From NCBI GenBank assembly GCA_049697115.1, contig JBAVVD010000015.1:1-34013 (forward strand): a stretch of DNA of 34,013 bases. The letters run 5' to 3'. The stretch comes from JBAVVD01 sp049697115. Lineage in GTDB: Bacteria; Acidobacteriota; Aminicenantia; Aminicenantales; UBA4085. The notes below the pieces were generated by a model that saw only the letters and a list, made by a program, of their open reading frames with translations, did no database searches and was not told where the DNA came from. Both the position numbers and the translations under genes were made by a program. How positions within the stretch are numbered: the stretch's first letter is position 1; each line of letters opens with the position of its first letter. Shown one piece after another: positions 16,088-24,127 of this stretch.

Positions 16088-16921
16088 TCATGGCAGGTTG
16101 TTTTTCTCCCAGTAGCAGAGGGATTGAATCTCATCGTCGAAATAGGATTTTCGCCGCATGAACAACTCCTCCCAGTCCACCTCATGCCCGTCAAAGTCAG
16201 GGCCGTCGACACAGCCGAACTTTGTCTGGCCCCCGACTGTCACCCGGCAGGACCCGCACATTCCTGTTCCATCCACCATGATCGGATTCAAGCTGACGAT
16301 TGTTTTTATACCGAGGGGCTTTGTCACCTGCGAACAGGCATACATGAGATACGTGCAGCCGATGACGTGAACACGGTCGATATTCCCCTCGCTGCGAATG
16401 ACAGATTCAATTTCTCGAGGAATATATTCTTTCGAGTCGGACATATGATCGCGGGCCGAAAGATAGAACCTGTCACTCACCTGTTTGAGTTTATCCTCCC
16501 AGTAAAGGAGGTAATTGGCTTTGACATCGAGGACCGTGATCACCCTGTTTCCGGCTTTCTTCAATGCCCGGGCGATGGGATAAATGGCGCCAATGCCGTA
16601 ACATCCACCGGCCACAAGCACAGTCCCAAATTTTTCGACTTCAGTGGGCTTCCCCAGGGGGCCGACCAGAATAGACACTTCATCCCCGGCTTTGAGCAAT
16701 GAGAGTTTGTGCGTGGATGTGCCGACCAGAAGAAAAACCGAAGTCACAGAACCCCGCTTCTCATCCCAGTCAGCGATGTTCAGAGGAATTCTCTCTCCCT
16801 TCTCATCAGGCATAATAATAACAAACTGGCCTGGCTGAGCTTTTCGAGCCACCTCGGGCGCATGGAATTCGATCAAATGAAGGTTGGGAACCAGGCGGCG
16901 ACGTTCCAATATTTTAATCAT
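16088..16921 (-). CDS. nfnA: NfnA-like FAD/NAD-binding oxidoreductase subunit
   Basis: The 277-residue protein has the ferredoxin:NADP reductase fold: an FAD domain (QPGQFVIIMPDEKGERIPL), an NAD-binding domain (VLVAGGCYGIGAIYPIARAL) and a C-terminal [2Fe-2S] motif MCGSCRVTVGGQTKFGC (C222, C225, C237). An Asp at 218 may be the non-cysteine ligand reported for NfnA. It is also related to dihydroorotate dehydrogenase electron-transfer subunits, but neither pyrD nor another partner is nearby, whereas the NfnB-like gene follows directly. GAGGAG lies 4 nt before the ATG. It is 43 bp after the NuoG-like gene. Confidence 0.85.
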   Translation of the reverse strand: MIKILERRRLVPNLHLIEFHAPEVARKAQPGQFVIIMPDEKGERIPLNIADWDEKRGSVTSVFLLVGTSTHKLSLLKAGDEVSILVGPLGKPTEVEKFGTVLVAGGCYGIGAIYPIARALKKAGNRVITVLDVKANYLLYWEDKLKQVSDRFYLSARDHMSDSKEYIPREIESVIRSEGNIDRVHVIGCTYLMYACSQVTKPLGIKTIVSLNPIMVDGTGMCGSCRVTVGGQTKFGCVDGPDFDGHEVDWEELFMRRKSYFDDEIQSLCYWEKNNLP

Positions 16922-16964
16922 TGTCTCCTCGAATATTGGGACACCGGTATTCCCATCATTTTTA

Positions 16965-19496
16965 TCACTCCGCTGTTTTTCTCCCTATCTTCACTGCGAT
17001 TATGCCCGAAGAAAGAAATTCAGGACTGCGGCCGTAAAAAAAAGCCGTCTCCAGAATTCCGGCCGGCACTCTCTCTGTGAATTTCGCCTCCCCTTCCAAC
17101 TTTCCGGAGGCCGCTTCCACCGTGACCTCTTCTCCATCTTGAAGACCGAGCCTCTGCGCATCCGCGGGATTGATTTTTATCCAACGGGCGTTCCGGATTG
17201 TTTTCAGGCTTTTGATATCTCTGCCAAGGACAAGACTCCGATAGATATCCGATCCCTTCCCAGCGACCAGAAGAAACGGAAATTCCGGTGACGCATGGAC
17301 CGGAGGATGCGTGAAATCACAGGGAACGAACATGTGACTCTCTTTCTTTTCCTCGTGGAGAAACATATCCTTTTCTTTTTTGAAATTATTGGACGTGATG
17401 CCGTTGAACGCAGGGATAAACTTCCCTATCTCCTCCATGATGTCCCCGGCGCTTTTAAAGGAAAATCCGCTCAAGCCCATCTTTTGAGCCACCTGAGATA
17501 CAATCCACCAGTCGGGCCGGGCTTCTCCCCGGGGCTCGACGGCTTTCTCCAGCTTCTGCACTTTTCCTTCCAGGTTGATAAAAAAGCCGTCTGTCTCGGT
17601 AAAAGTTGCGGCCGGCAGGAGGACATCTGCGAATTCCGCATATTCACTGAGGAAGCAGTCCTGGATGACGACAAACTCCGGCCGCGCATCCTTGAGCCCT
17701 GAAAAAGGCCCGGCCGCATAGAGCGCTTTGAGTCCGCCGCCGCGTGCGGTCCTGGCCATTTCGCTTAAGCTCTTGCCATGAGTCCCGAACGAACGGATAA
17801 TCTCGAAAGCGCCTCTGACATTATTTTCAAGTCCCAGCGGAATGACCTGAGCCTGGATGAGTCCGGCCAGGTTCCAGAGCGCGCTCAGATTCCGGCTCCC
17901 CCAGGCGACCTCACTGAACAGCGGATCAAAAAGAATAACCGCCGGCTTATTTTTCGCCAGCCGCAGGGCAAATTTTCTCAGCTCCTCCTCCGGAATTCCG
18001 CAGACTCCAAGTGAATCAGAAATCTTTAGATCCTCAAGCGTCTTCCTGTATTCTTCAAATCCTTCCTCATGAGAAAATGTCCTGGCTTCTTCACTCTCCA
18101 GCAGAATTTTCGACAGAAATCCGAGAAGAGGACTTTCGCTTCCCGGTTGGATCTGAAGCCACTGAGAGACACACCGACCGTAGGAAGGTTCAATGGGGCC
18201 GGCGGCCAAAAGTTTCGCTCCATTCCTGACGGCTTTTAAAACCTCAAGCCAGACGATCGGATGAGCAGCCGGAAGATCCCCTCCCATAGTGAATAGAACC
18301 CTGGCATTGCGAATATCTTCGATCCTCCAATTCAATCCGGGAACAACTCCCCTTTCATGGAGGAAATTCCAGAGGCCGGCCAGAGGCGAAAATTCCGCGG
18401 AGATCGAGAAATTCTCCGTTTTTAAGCCTTCTCTGGCGAATTTATGAAAAATGTAGCTGTCTTCGCAAGTCCCCTCTGCGGCCGCCACAATCCCGATTTC
18501 CTTCCCTTCATACCCGGACATTTTCCGGGCGACTAAGTTCAAGGCCTCTTCCCAGCTCACTTCCTCAAGTCCACGGGATTTCCTGACCAGAGGCCTGAGA
18601 ATTCGTTTCGGATGATGGACGATATCTCTGACGAGAAATCGGCCTTTGACACAGGCTTGCCCCCGGTTGACCGCTCCTCCTTCCGCAGGGAGAGCGCATA
18701 AAATTTTTCCGTCTTTAATGTTCAGTTCAAGCTCACAGCCCAGGCTGCATAAAGCGCACACGCTCCCGGACTTTTTATCCGGAATGCCGTCATACCGCAC
18801 TGCCCTTTCCACCAGGGCCCCGGTCGGACAGACATCCACACAAGCTCCACAGAACTGGCAGCCGGTCTCTCTGAGCGTCCGGTCAAAAACCGTCCCCACT
18901 ACGGCTTTGTTCCCCCGGAAAATAAAGGCGAGCGCCGAAGCCCCCCTCACTTCATGACAGATGCGGACACATCTTCCGCAGAGGATGCACAAATTGTAAT
19001 CGCGGTTAAAGAAGGGGTCGTTTTTCTTGACTTCAAAATCTCGATAGAGAGCTGGAAAGTTCACTTTTTCAATCTTTAATGCCTGGACCACATCCTGGAG
19101 CCCACAGCGGCCGTTGTTCGAACAGAGAATACAACCGGTCACTTCCCCGACCTTGCGAATCGTCGCTTTATGTTCGCTGCAATTCTCTTTTTCACTGCAG
19201 ATCAGACAGGCGCTGGGATGTTCGGAGAGAACGAGCTCCAGAACATGTGTCCTCAGTTTGAGGAGCTCGGGTGACTCCGTCACAATCTCCTGCCCATCTT
19301 CCACAAGAGTGCTGCAGGCCGGGACATAGCCGCGCCGTCCTTTCACCTCGACCAGGCAGAGGCGGCATCCGGAAAAAGGAACAAGACGCGGATGGTCGCA
19401 GAGAGAGGGAATATAGATACCATTTTCCCTGGCCACTTCCAGAATTGTCTTTTTCTCACCGCATTCAATCGGACGGCTGTCAATCGTGACTTTCAT
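16965..19496 (-). CDS. NuoG/FdhA-like iron-sulfur molybdopterin-fold subunit lacking the FDH Sec/Cys
   Basis: The 843-residue protein has an N-terminal [2Fe-2S] ferredoxin domain (C33, C44, C47, C61) and a NuoG-type His/Cys region (HPSACLICSEKENC). Two ferredoxin-like [4Fe-4S] sets follow (C170, C173, C176, C180; C213, C216, C219, C223), then a molybdopterin-oxidoreductase [4Fe-4S] set (C247, C250, C254, C282). The molybdopterin domain and a C-terminal dinucleotide-binding domain (INPADAQRLGLQDGEEVTVE) complete it. Where formate dehydrogenases carry Sec or Cys followed by HGP, this protein has NFSISAEFSPLAGL with no Cys or Sec. So it probably serves as an electron-transfer scaffold or has a different reaction. 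It overlaps nuoF by 4 bp and should form a complex with NuoE and NuoF. Confidence 0.85.
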   Translation of the reverse strand: MKVTIDSRPIECGEKKTILEVARENGIYIPSLCDHPRLVPFSGCRLCLVEVKGRRGYVPACSTLVEDGQEIVTESPELLKLRTHVLELVLSEHPSACLICSEKENCSEHKATIRKVGEVTGCILCSNNGRCGLQDVVQALKIEKVNFPALYRDFEVKKNDPFFNRDYNLCILCGRCVRICHEVRGASALAFIFRGNKAVVGTVFDRTLRETGCQFCGACVDVCPTGALVERAVRYDGIPDKKSGSVCALCSLGCELELNIKDGKILCALPAEGGAVNRGQACVKGRFLVRDIVHHPKRILRPLVRKSRGLEEVSWEEALNLVARKMSGYEGKEIGIVAAAEGTCEDSYIFHKFAREGLKTENFSISAEFSPLAGLWNFLHERGVVPGLNWRIEDIRNARVLFTMGGDLPAAHPIVWLEVLKAVRNGAKLLAAGPIEPSYGRCVSQWLQIQPGSESPLLGFLSKILLESEEARTFSHEEGFEEYRKTLEDLKISDSLGVCGIPEEELRKFALRLAKNKPAVILFDPLFSEVAWGSRNLSALWNLAGLIQAQVIPLGLENNVRGAFEIIRSFGTHGKSLSEMARTARGGGLKALYAAGPFSGLKDARPEFVVIQDCFLSEYAEFADVLLPAATFTETDGFFINLEGKVQKLEKAVEPRGEARPDWWIVSQVAQKMGLSGFSFKSAGDIMEEIGKFIPAFNGITSNNFKKEKDMFLHEEKKESHMFVPCDFTHPPVHASPEFPFLLVAGKGSDIYRSLVLGRDIKSLKTIRNARWIKINPADAQRLGLQDGEEVTVEAASGKLEGEAKFTERVPAGILETAFFYGRSPEFLSSGIIAVKIGRKTAE

Positions 19497-21409
19497 TTTA
19501 TCCTGTTCACGGTTTTCCCGCTGTTGATAATTTTTTCTTTTTTCTTGCCGGTATATTTCGACACCGCCTGGACTTTAGGCGGACAGATATCCCGACAAGC
19601 TCCACACTTGATACAGAGCGCCTGGTCGATGATGTGAATTTTCTTCCGTTCTCCGCGGATGGCCGAAACCGGGCAATTCTTCAGGCAGAGGAGACAGCCG
19701 ACACACTTTTCGGGTTCGATGAAATAAGCAATCAGGTCCTTGCAGACCAGAGCCGGGCAGGCCTTCTCTTTGATATGGGCTTCATATTCGCTCCGGAAAT
19801 AGCGGAGCGTTGAAAGCACAGGATTCGGCGCTGTCTGGCCCAGGCCGCAGAGAGAAGCGGTCTTGACCGTTTGAGCCAGCTCCTCAAGCTTCTGGATGTC
19901 TCCGGATTCACCTTTTCCCTGAGTGATCCGGCTGAGCATTTCGAACATCTGACGCGTCCCGACCCGGCATGGAACGCATTTGCCGCAGGACTCCTCCTGG
20001 GTGAAATTTAAGAAATACCGGGCGATATCGACCATGCATGTCTCTTCGTCCATCACGATCATTCCGCCCGATCCCATGATCGATCCCGCCTGGGATAGCG
20101 TGTCGTAGTCGATTGGCAAGTCCAGCATGCTGGCCGGAATGCAGCCGCCTGAAGGACCGCCGGTCTGGACGGCCTTGAATTTTTTCTGGTCAATTATGCC
20201 GCCCCCGATATCATAAATCACCTCTTTGAGCTTAATCCCCATCGGCACTTCCACCAATCCGGTGTTGTGGATTTTTCCCACCAGGGAGAAAATCTTAGTC
20301 CCCTTGCTTTTTTCTGTTCCGATGCCGGAGTACCAATCGGCGCCTTTATTGAAAATGAGGGGAATATTGGCCCACGTCTCGACATTATTGATATTGGTCG
20401 GCTTCCCCCACAGCCCTTCCTGGGCAGGGAAAGGCGGCCTCTGCCTCGGGAATGCGCGCCGGCCTTCAATCGAGGCCATTAAAGAGGTCTCTTCTCCGGA
20501 GACAAAAGCGCCGGCGCCCTGGACGATGTGGATGTCAAAGTGAAATTCCGAGCCGAGTATGGACTGTCCCAAAAGGCCGTACTCCCTTGCGCGCTCAATG
20601 GCCAGGGTCACGTGTTTGACCGCCAGAGGGTATTCCATCCGGACATAGATGAAGCCGTCGGAAGCGCCGATGGCATAAGCCCCGATAATCATGCCCTCAA
20701 TGACGCTATGGGGATTGCCCTCCAGCAGGCTGCGATCCATGTAGGCGCCCGGGTCTCCCTCATCCGCATTGCAAATAATGTATTTCCGCGGGGAACTCAC
20801 CTCGTGGCAAATCTGCCATTTTTTGCCCGTGGGGAAACCCGCGCCTCCCCGTCCTCTCAGGCCAGAGGCGCTGATTTCAGCGATCACTTCCTCGGACGTC
20901 ATATCGAAAAGAGCTTTGGCCAGGGCCTGATAGCCATCAATGGCCACATAATCCTCGATTCTTGTCGGATCGATGCGGAAATTATTCTCCGTCAGCAGCC
21001 GCATCTGTTTTTTGTAAAACGGAATTTCTTTCTGGAGGTCGACCTTCCTGTTCAATTTGGCATCTGAGTAGACGAGAGAGGGAATGACCTTATTATTCAG
21101 AATCGTCTTTTCAATGATCGCCGGGATATCCTGAGCCTCCAGTTTCTTATAAAAAATGCCTTCAGGGTAGATGACAACATTGGGCTCCATTTCGCAGAAA
21201 CCATGACAGCCGGTGATTTCTATTCCGACGGTCTGCTGGAGGTTTCTTTTCCTCAATTCCTGCTCAAAGGCTTCGATGACTTGAAGAGAGCCGCTGGCTT
21301 GACCGCATGTTCCCGAAGAGACGACGATCGTTTTTTGAAAAGAGGGGCGCTCCGCCAGTATTTGACTTCTCCATTCTTCCAGTTGCTGCGGATCTGTTAT
21401 CTTTTTCAT
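19493..21409 (-). CDS. nuoF: NuoF/HydB/HndC-like NADH-binding flavo-iron-sulfur subunit
   Basis: The 638-residue protein has an N-terminal thioredoxin-like [2Fe-2S] region (C35, C68, C72), then the FMN site GRGGAGFPTGKKW (about 186-198), and the NADH motif GAGAFVSGEETSLMASIEG. The N3-type [4Fe-4S] motif is SCGKCVPCRVGT plus C521. Two C-terminal ferredoxin-like [4Fe-4S] sets (C569-C579 and C599-C609) distinguish the longer HydB/HndC/NuoF type of soluble NADH-linked complexes from respiratory complex I NuoF. It oxidises NADH, or reduces NAD+, and passes electrons to NuoG-like and hydrogenase- or FDH-like partners. It starts 6 bp after nuoE and overlaps the following gene by 4 bp. Confidence 0.9.
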   Translation of the reverse strand: MKKITDPQQLEEWRSQILAERPSFQKTIVVSSGTCGQASGSLQVIEAFEQELRKRNLQQTVGIEITGCHGFCEMEPNVVIYPEGIFYKKLEAQDIPAIIEKTILNNKVIPSLVYSDAKLNRKVDLQKEIPFYKKQMRLLTENNFRIDPTRIEDYVAIDGYQALAKALFDMTSEEVIAEISASGLRGRGGAGFPTGKKWQICHEVSSPRKYIICNADEGDPGAYMDRSLLEGNPHSVIEGMIIGAYAIGASDGFIYVRMEYPLAVKHVTLAIERAREYGLLGQSILGSEFHFDIHIVQGAGAFVSGEETSLMASIEGRRAFPRQRPPFPAQEGLWGKPTNINNVETWANIPLIFNKGADWYSGIGTEKSKGTKIFSLVGKIHNTGLVEVPMGIKLKEVIYDIGGGIIDQKKFKAVQTGGPSGGCIPASMLDLPIDYDTLSQAGSIMGSGGMIVMDEETCMVDIARYFLNFTQEESCGKCVPCRVGTRQMFEMLSRITQGKGESGDIQKLEELAQTVKTASLCGLGQTAPNPVLSTLRYFRSEYEAHIKEKACPALVCKDLIAYFIEPEKCVGCLLCLKNCPVSAIRGERKKIHIIDQALCIKCGACRDICPPKVQAVSKYTGKKKEKIINSGKTVNRIK

Positions 21410-21415
21410 TTTCCG

Positions 21416-21862
21416 TCACTCAGATGATTTGTATTCCTCCAGAATCGAATCCACTTTTTTTAAATTCACATGGGAATAATATTTTCCGTTGACGACAACG
21501 ACCGGCCCGATCGCACAGCAGCCGAGGCAGTTAACGGTTTCCAGGGTGAACTTCTTATCCGGGGTGGTCTCTCCGGCGTGAATAGCCAGTTTGCGTTCCA
21601 TCTCCCCTACGATCTCTACGCCGCCTCTGACATGACAGGCCGTGCCCAGACAAACCGTGACCGTATGCCGACCTTTGGGCTCAAGGCTGAAAGCCCTGTA
21701 GAAAGTCAGGACTCCGAAAATCTCACTCTCAGAGATTCGCAGCCGCTTGGAAATTTGGGAGATCGCTCCGGGTGGAATGTACCCGAATTTGGCCCGGACC
21801 TTATGAAGGATATGAATCAGATCTTTCTGGCTGGAACCCGATTCTCTCAATATTTCTTCCAT
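21416..21862 (-). CDS. nuoE: NuoE/HydC/HndA-like [2Fe-2S] thioredoxin-fold subunit
   Basis: The 148-residue protein is a standard NuoE-type subunit. A helical N-terminal part (KVRAKFGYIPPGAISQISKR, then LRISESEIFGVLTFY) precedes a thioredoxin-like fold with the four cluster ligands C71, C76, C112 and C116 (CLGTACHVRGG and NCLGCCAIGP). In NAD(P)H-linked complexes it pairs with NuoF to form the diaphorase module. The gene follows the Ald homologue after about 80 bp and precedes nuoF by 6 bp. It belongs to the same co-directional cluster. Confidence 0.92.
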   Translation of the reverse strand: MEEILRESGSSQKDLIHILHKVRAKFGYIPPGAISQISKRLRISESEIFGVLTFYRAFSLEPKGRHTVTVCLGTACHVRGGVEIVGEMERKLAIHAGETTPDKKFTLETVNCLGCCAIGPVVVVNGKYYSHVNLKKVDSILEEYKSSE

Positions 21863-21943
21863 GGAATCACCTGGATCATGCGCTCCGTGTTTCTGACCTG
21901 ACCGGCCTGGATACAGGGGAAATTGTCCGCTCCATCTGATAGA

Positions 21944-23056
21944 TCAAGAGGTTATCAACTCTTTGAAGGGAAGCCCAAACCTCTCCGCAAGGTTTTTCTT
22001 GGCAATATTTCCGCGGTAGACATAAACTCCCTGCGACAGTTCTCTGTTGGCCTTTAGCGCATTCTCGATTCCGATATCGCCGATGAGATGCAAATAGCGG
22101 ACGACCGTATTGGAAAGAACTTTTGTGGAAGTGCGGCTGACGGAGGACGTGAAATTCGGGACGCAGTAGTGGATGATTCCTTCCTCCACGAAGGTTGGCT
22201 GTTCGAGCGTCGTCGGGCGGCTTGTTTCAATACATCCGCCCTGGTCGATGGCCAGGTCGATAATGACAGAGCCGCTCCTCATTGTTTTGACCATTTCGCG
22301 CGTGATCATCACCGGCGCCCTTTCGCCCGGCAGGAGAACGGCGCCGATCAGAATATCCGCCACTTTGGTCATGCGGGCCATATTGTATTTGCTGGCGATC
22401 ATGGTCTGAACGCGTCCACTGGTGAGCTCCTCGAGCGTGCGCAGCCTGTCCATACTGTGGCCGAGGACGATGGTGTGAGCCCCGGCGCCAAGCATCGCCC
22501 GACACGCACTCCGGGCCAGCACGCCGCTTCCGATGATGACGCACGTGGCCGGAGGAACGCTGACCACTCCGCCGATGATCATGCCGCGGCCGCCCTGGTT
22601 CGTCTGGAGATAGTGGCCGGCAATGGCCAGGCACATCTGGCCCGCCACTTCGCTCAGGCCTCCAAGGAACGGAAGGACCTCGCACTCTCCCTCGACGATT
22701 TCATAGCCAATGATGATGACATTTTTCTCGAGGAGCTCTTCGATCAGCTTTTTCTTGGAAACGGCCAGATGATGAAAACCAAACAATACCTGGTCTTTCT
22801 TGACCAGATTGCATTCTTCCTGGTTGAGAGGCGCAATATTGATGACGATGTCCGAGCGGCCGAAGACTTCTTCTTTGGTGAAGACAATCTTTGCGCCCTG
22901 GCAGGCGTATTCCTCGTTGGTGTACCCCGCTTTAAGTCCGGCGCCGGCCTGGACATAAACGACATGCCCTTTCTCGACAAGAAAGGACACACAGCTCGGG
23001 GTCAGCCCCGCTCGATTTTCTATCTTTGGACTTTCATTGATGACTCCGATATTCAT
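21944..23056 (-). CDS. Alanine dehydrogenase/PNT family protein lacking the catalytic Lys
   Basis: The 370-residue protein is of alanine-dehydrogenase length and keeps many family features: R15 in ENRAGLTP, H96 in FGFHHLA, a glycine-rich NAD site (VIIGSGVLARSACRAML), and the acid in IDLAIDQGGCIE. Alanine dehydrogenase converts alanine to pyruvate and ammonia with NAD+. The usual KVKEPL segment, whose Lys74 contacts the substrate, reads NIAPLN here, with Ile at the Lys position. The enzyme may therefore use another substrate or be inactive as an alanine dehydrogenase. AAGGAGGT lies 4 nt before the ATG, a near-perfect Shine-Dalgarno sequence. It is the first gene after the promoter at 23205-23233. 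Confidence 0.8.
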   Translation of the reverse strand: MNIGVINESPKIENRAGLTPSCVSFLVEKGHVVYVQAGAGLKAGYTNEEYACQGAKIVFTKEEVFGRSDIVINIAPLNQEECNLVKKDQVLFGFHHLAVSKKKLIEELLEKNVIIIGYEIVEGECEVLPFLGGLSEVAGQMCLAIAGHYLQTNQGGRGMIIGGVVSVPPATCVIIGSGVLARSACRAMLGAGAHTIVLGHSMDRLRTLEELTSGRVQTMIASKYNMARMTKVADILIGAVLLPGERAPVMITREMVKTMRSGSVIIDLAIDQGGCIETSRPTTLEQPTFVEEGIIHYCVPNFTSSVSRTSTKVLSNTVVRYLHLIGDIGIENALKANRELSQGVYVYRGNIAKKNLAERFGLPFKELITS

Positions 23057-23198
23057 AAAGACCTCCTTCTGGCCGCCGGCCTGAGGGGAATTACTCTTAG
23101 GCGAATCCCGTGTTTATAAATGCGCATTTATTGAAGCCGGCGTTCCGGCGCCTTTGAGGGTGGATGATGGGAGCACGCTCCAGCGCCCTCACAAAAGA
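23057..23198 (-). promoter_or_regulatory. Structured 5' leader of the ald-nuoEFG-nfn cluster
   Basis: The leader can form several alternative stems. TGAGGG (23155-23160) can pair with CCCTCA (23186-23191), whereas GGCGC (23147-23151) can pair with GCGCC (23183-23187); the two pairings are mutually exclusive. GCCGG/CCGGC (23136-23140/23145-23149) is a third hairpin. Near the start, CCTC/GAGG plus GGCC/GGCC (23062-23086) could hide the Shine-Dalgarno sequence. An attenuator or RBS-control element is possible but is inference from pairing only. Confidence 0.4.
23116..23131. promoter_or_regulatory. Perfect 16-bp palindrome in the ald leader
   Basis: ATAAATGCGCATTTAT is exactly self-complementary. 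It lies 60 bp upstream of the ald start and about 65 bp downstream of the predicted transcription start. The symmetry and length suit a dimeric repressor operator. No candidate regulator gene is adjacent. Confidence 0.4.
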
Positions 23199-23204
23199 TA
23201 AATA

Positions 23205-23233
23205 ATCATATCAAAATATTTTTTTGAGGACAA
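23205..23233 (-). promoter_or_regulatory. Sigma70-type promoter of the redox cluster
   Basis: On the minus strand TTGTCC (23233-23228, four of six to TTGACA) is followed after exactly 17 bp by TATGAT (23210-23205, five of six to TATAAT). The spacer is A/T-rich. Predicted transcription start is near 23198. Confidence 0.6.
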
Positions 23234-23261
23234 TAAGAAAATTTACGTCATTAAAAACGTA

Positions 23262-24050
23262 TTATTTAACCTTCCCATTTTTCAAAACTTCAATATCTGA
23301 AGGATGGCCGGCGATTATTTCATAATTCTTTTTATATCTTTTGATTGTTCCAATAACTCTTATTTTTTTCCCTTTATAAAATGTCGCCAATGATATTCCT
23401 TGACGTTGAAAGAAATGATAACTCTCTTTAAAAATGATGACTCTGAAATTGAATCCCTTGAAAAAGAACATGGATAGTTGAGGCGTTTGAACCACAGAGG
23501 ATACCACCTCCTCAATCCGAACGATTTTATTTAAATGCTTTTTGACATCTTTCAAATGAATCGTTGGGATATCTTTCCACAGTCCGATTTTATTCTGGCG
23601 GGCATAGCGTTGGGACTCGATAAAGACGTCGACATATTTGACATTAGGAGGAATCGTCATTAAATAGGCGTAGCCCTTTTTGAGGAGCAGAGCATTAACG
23701 AATAGATTATCCACAAAACAATAGGCCAGCAGGCGATTGTATTGATCTCTCTCCTCCACATCCAACTCAAGACGCACTTTTTTCCCCGCAACGAGTGTGC
23801 GATTAAATTCTCTGGCTTCTTCCGCCAAAAAGTCAGACTTTCGAACTCGTTTTTTCCCCGAATATTGGCCCACCTCTGGAGCATCGATTCCAATATAGCG
23901 CACCCATTGGCCGTTATCTAACTGAATTGTATCTCCATCAATGACCTTTTTCACTCGAAATTCCCGATCAGAAATAGAATGGTGGCCCGCCAAAGGAATG
24001 ATTAGAAAAACAAAACAAACGATGGGACTGAGTGCTTTATTGGATTTCAT
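23262..24050 (-). CDS. Secreted thermonuclease (SNase-like) with C-terminal OB-like extension
   Basis: The 262-residue protein starts with a signal peptide or anchor (LSPIVCFVFLIIPLAG). The staphylococcal-nuclease domain follows at about 31-160, with the catalytic set R51, E59 and R106 and calcium-site residues D40 and D56 (VIDGDTIQLDNGQWVRYIG, then IDAPE; RDQYNRLLAY). The spacing R51-E59 equals that of the known enzyme. Residues 165-255 form a second beta-rich module (NKIVRIEEVVSSVVQT, GKKIRVIGTIKRYKKNYEII) resembling OB-type nucleic-acid-binding domains. It would degrade extracellular or periplasmic nucleic acids. The gene is clearly richer in A+T than its neighbours, which suggests transfer. 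It stands between the amidohydrolase and ald without overlap. Confidence 0.85.
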   Translation of the reverse strand: MKSNKALSPIVCFVFLIIPLAGHHSISDREFRVKKVIDGDTIQLDNGQWVRYIGIDAPEVGQYSGKKRVRKSDFLAEEAREFNRTLVAGKKVRLELDVEERDQYNRLLAYCFVDNLFVNALLLKKGYAYLMTIPPNVKYVDVFIESQRYARQNKIGLWKDIPTIHLKDVKKHLNKIVRIEEVVSSVVQTPQLSMFFFKGFNFRVIIFKESYHFFQRQGISLATFYKGKKIRVIGTIKRYKKNYEIIAGHPSDIEVLKNGKVK

Positions 24051-24127
24051 GTTTCATCCATACCAACGACATCATTTTTAAAGGAAGAGAACCTTTTATT
24101 AAAATGAATGAAATAATAATTTTCTAT

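Noticed and set aside
22088..23119. Long plus-strand reading frame opposite the alanine dehydrogenase homologue
   Set aside because: The minus-strand frame encodes an evident dehydrogenase; the plus frame shows only the His/Asp/Arg-rich composition of antisense translation.
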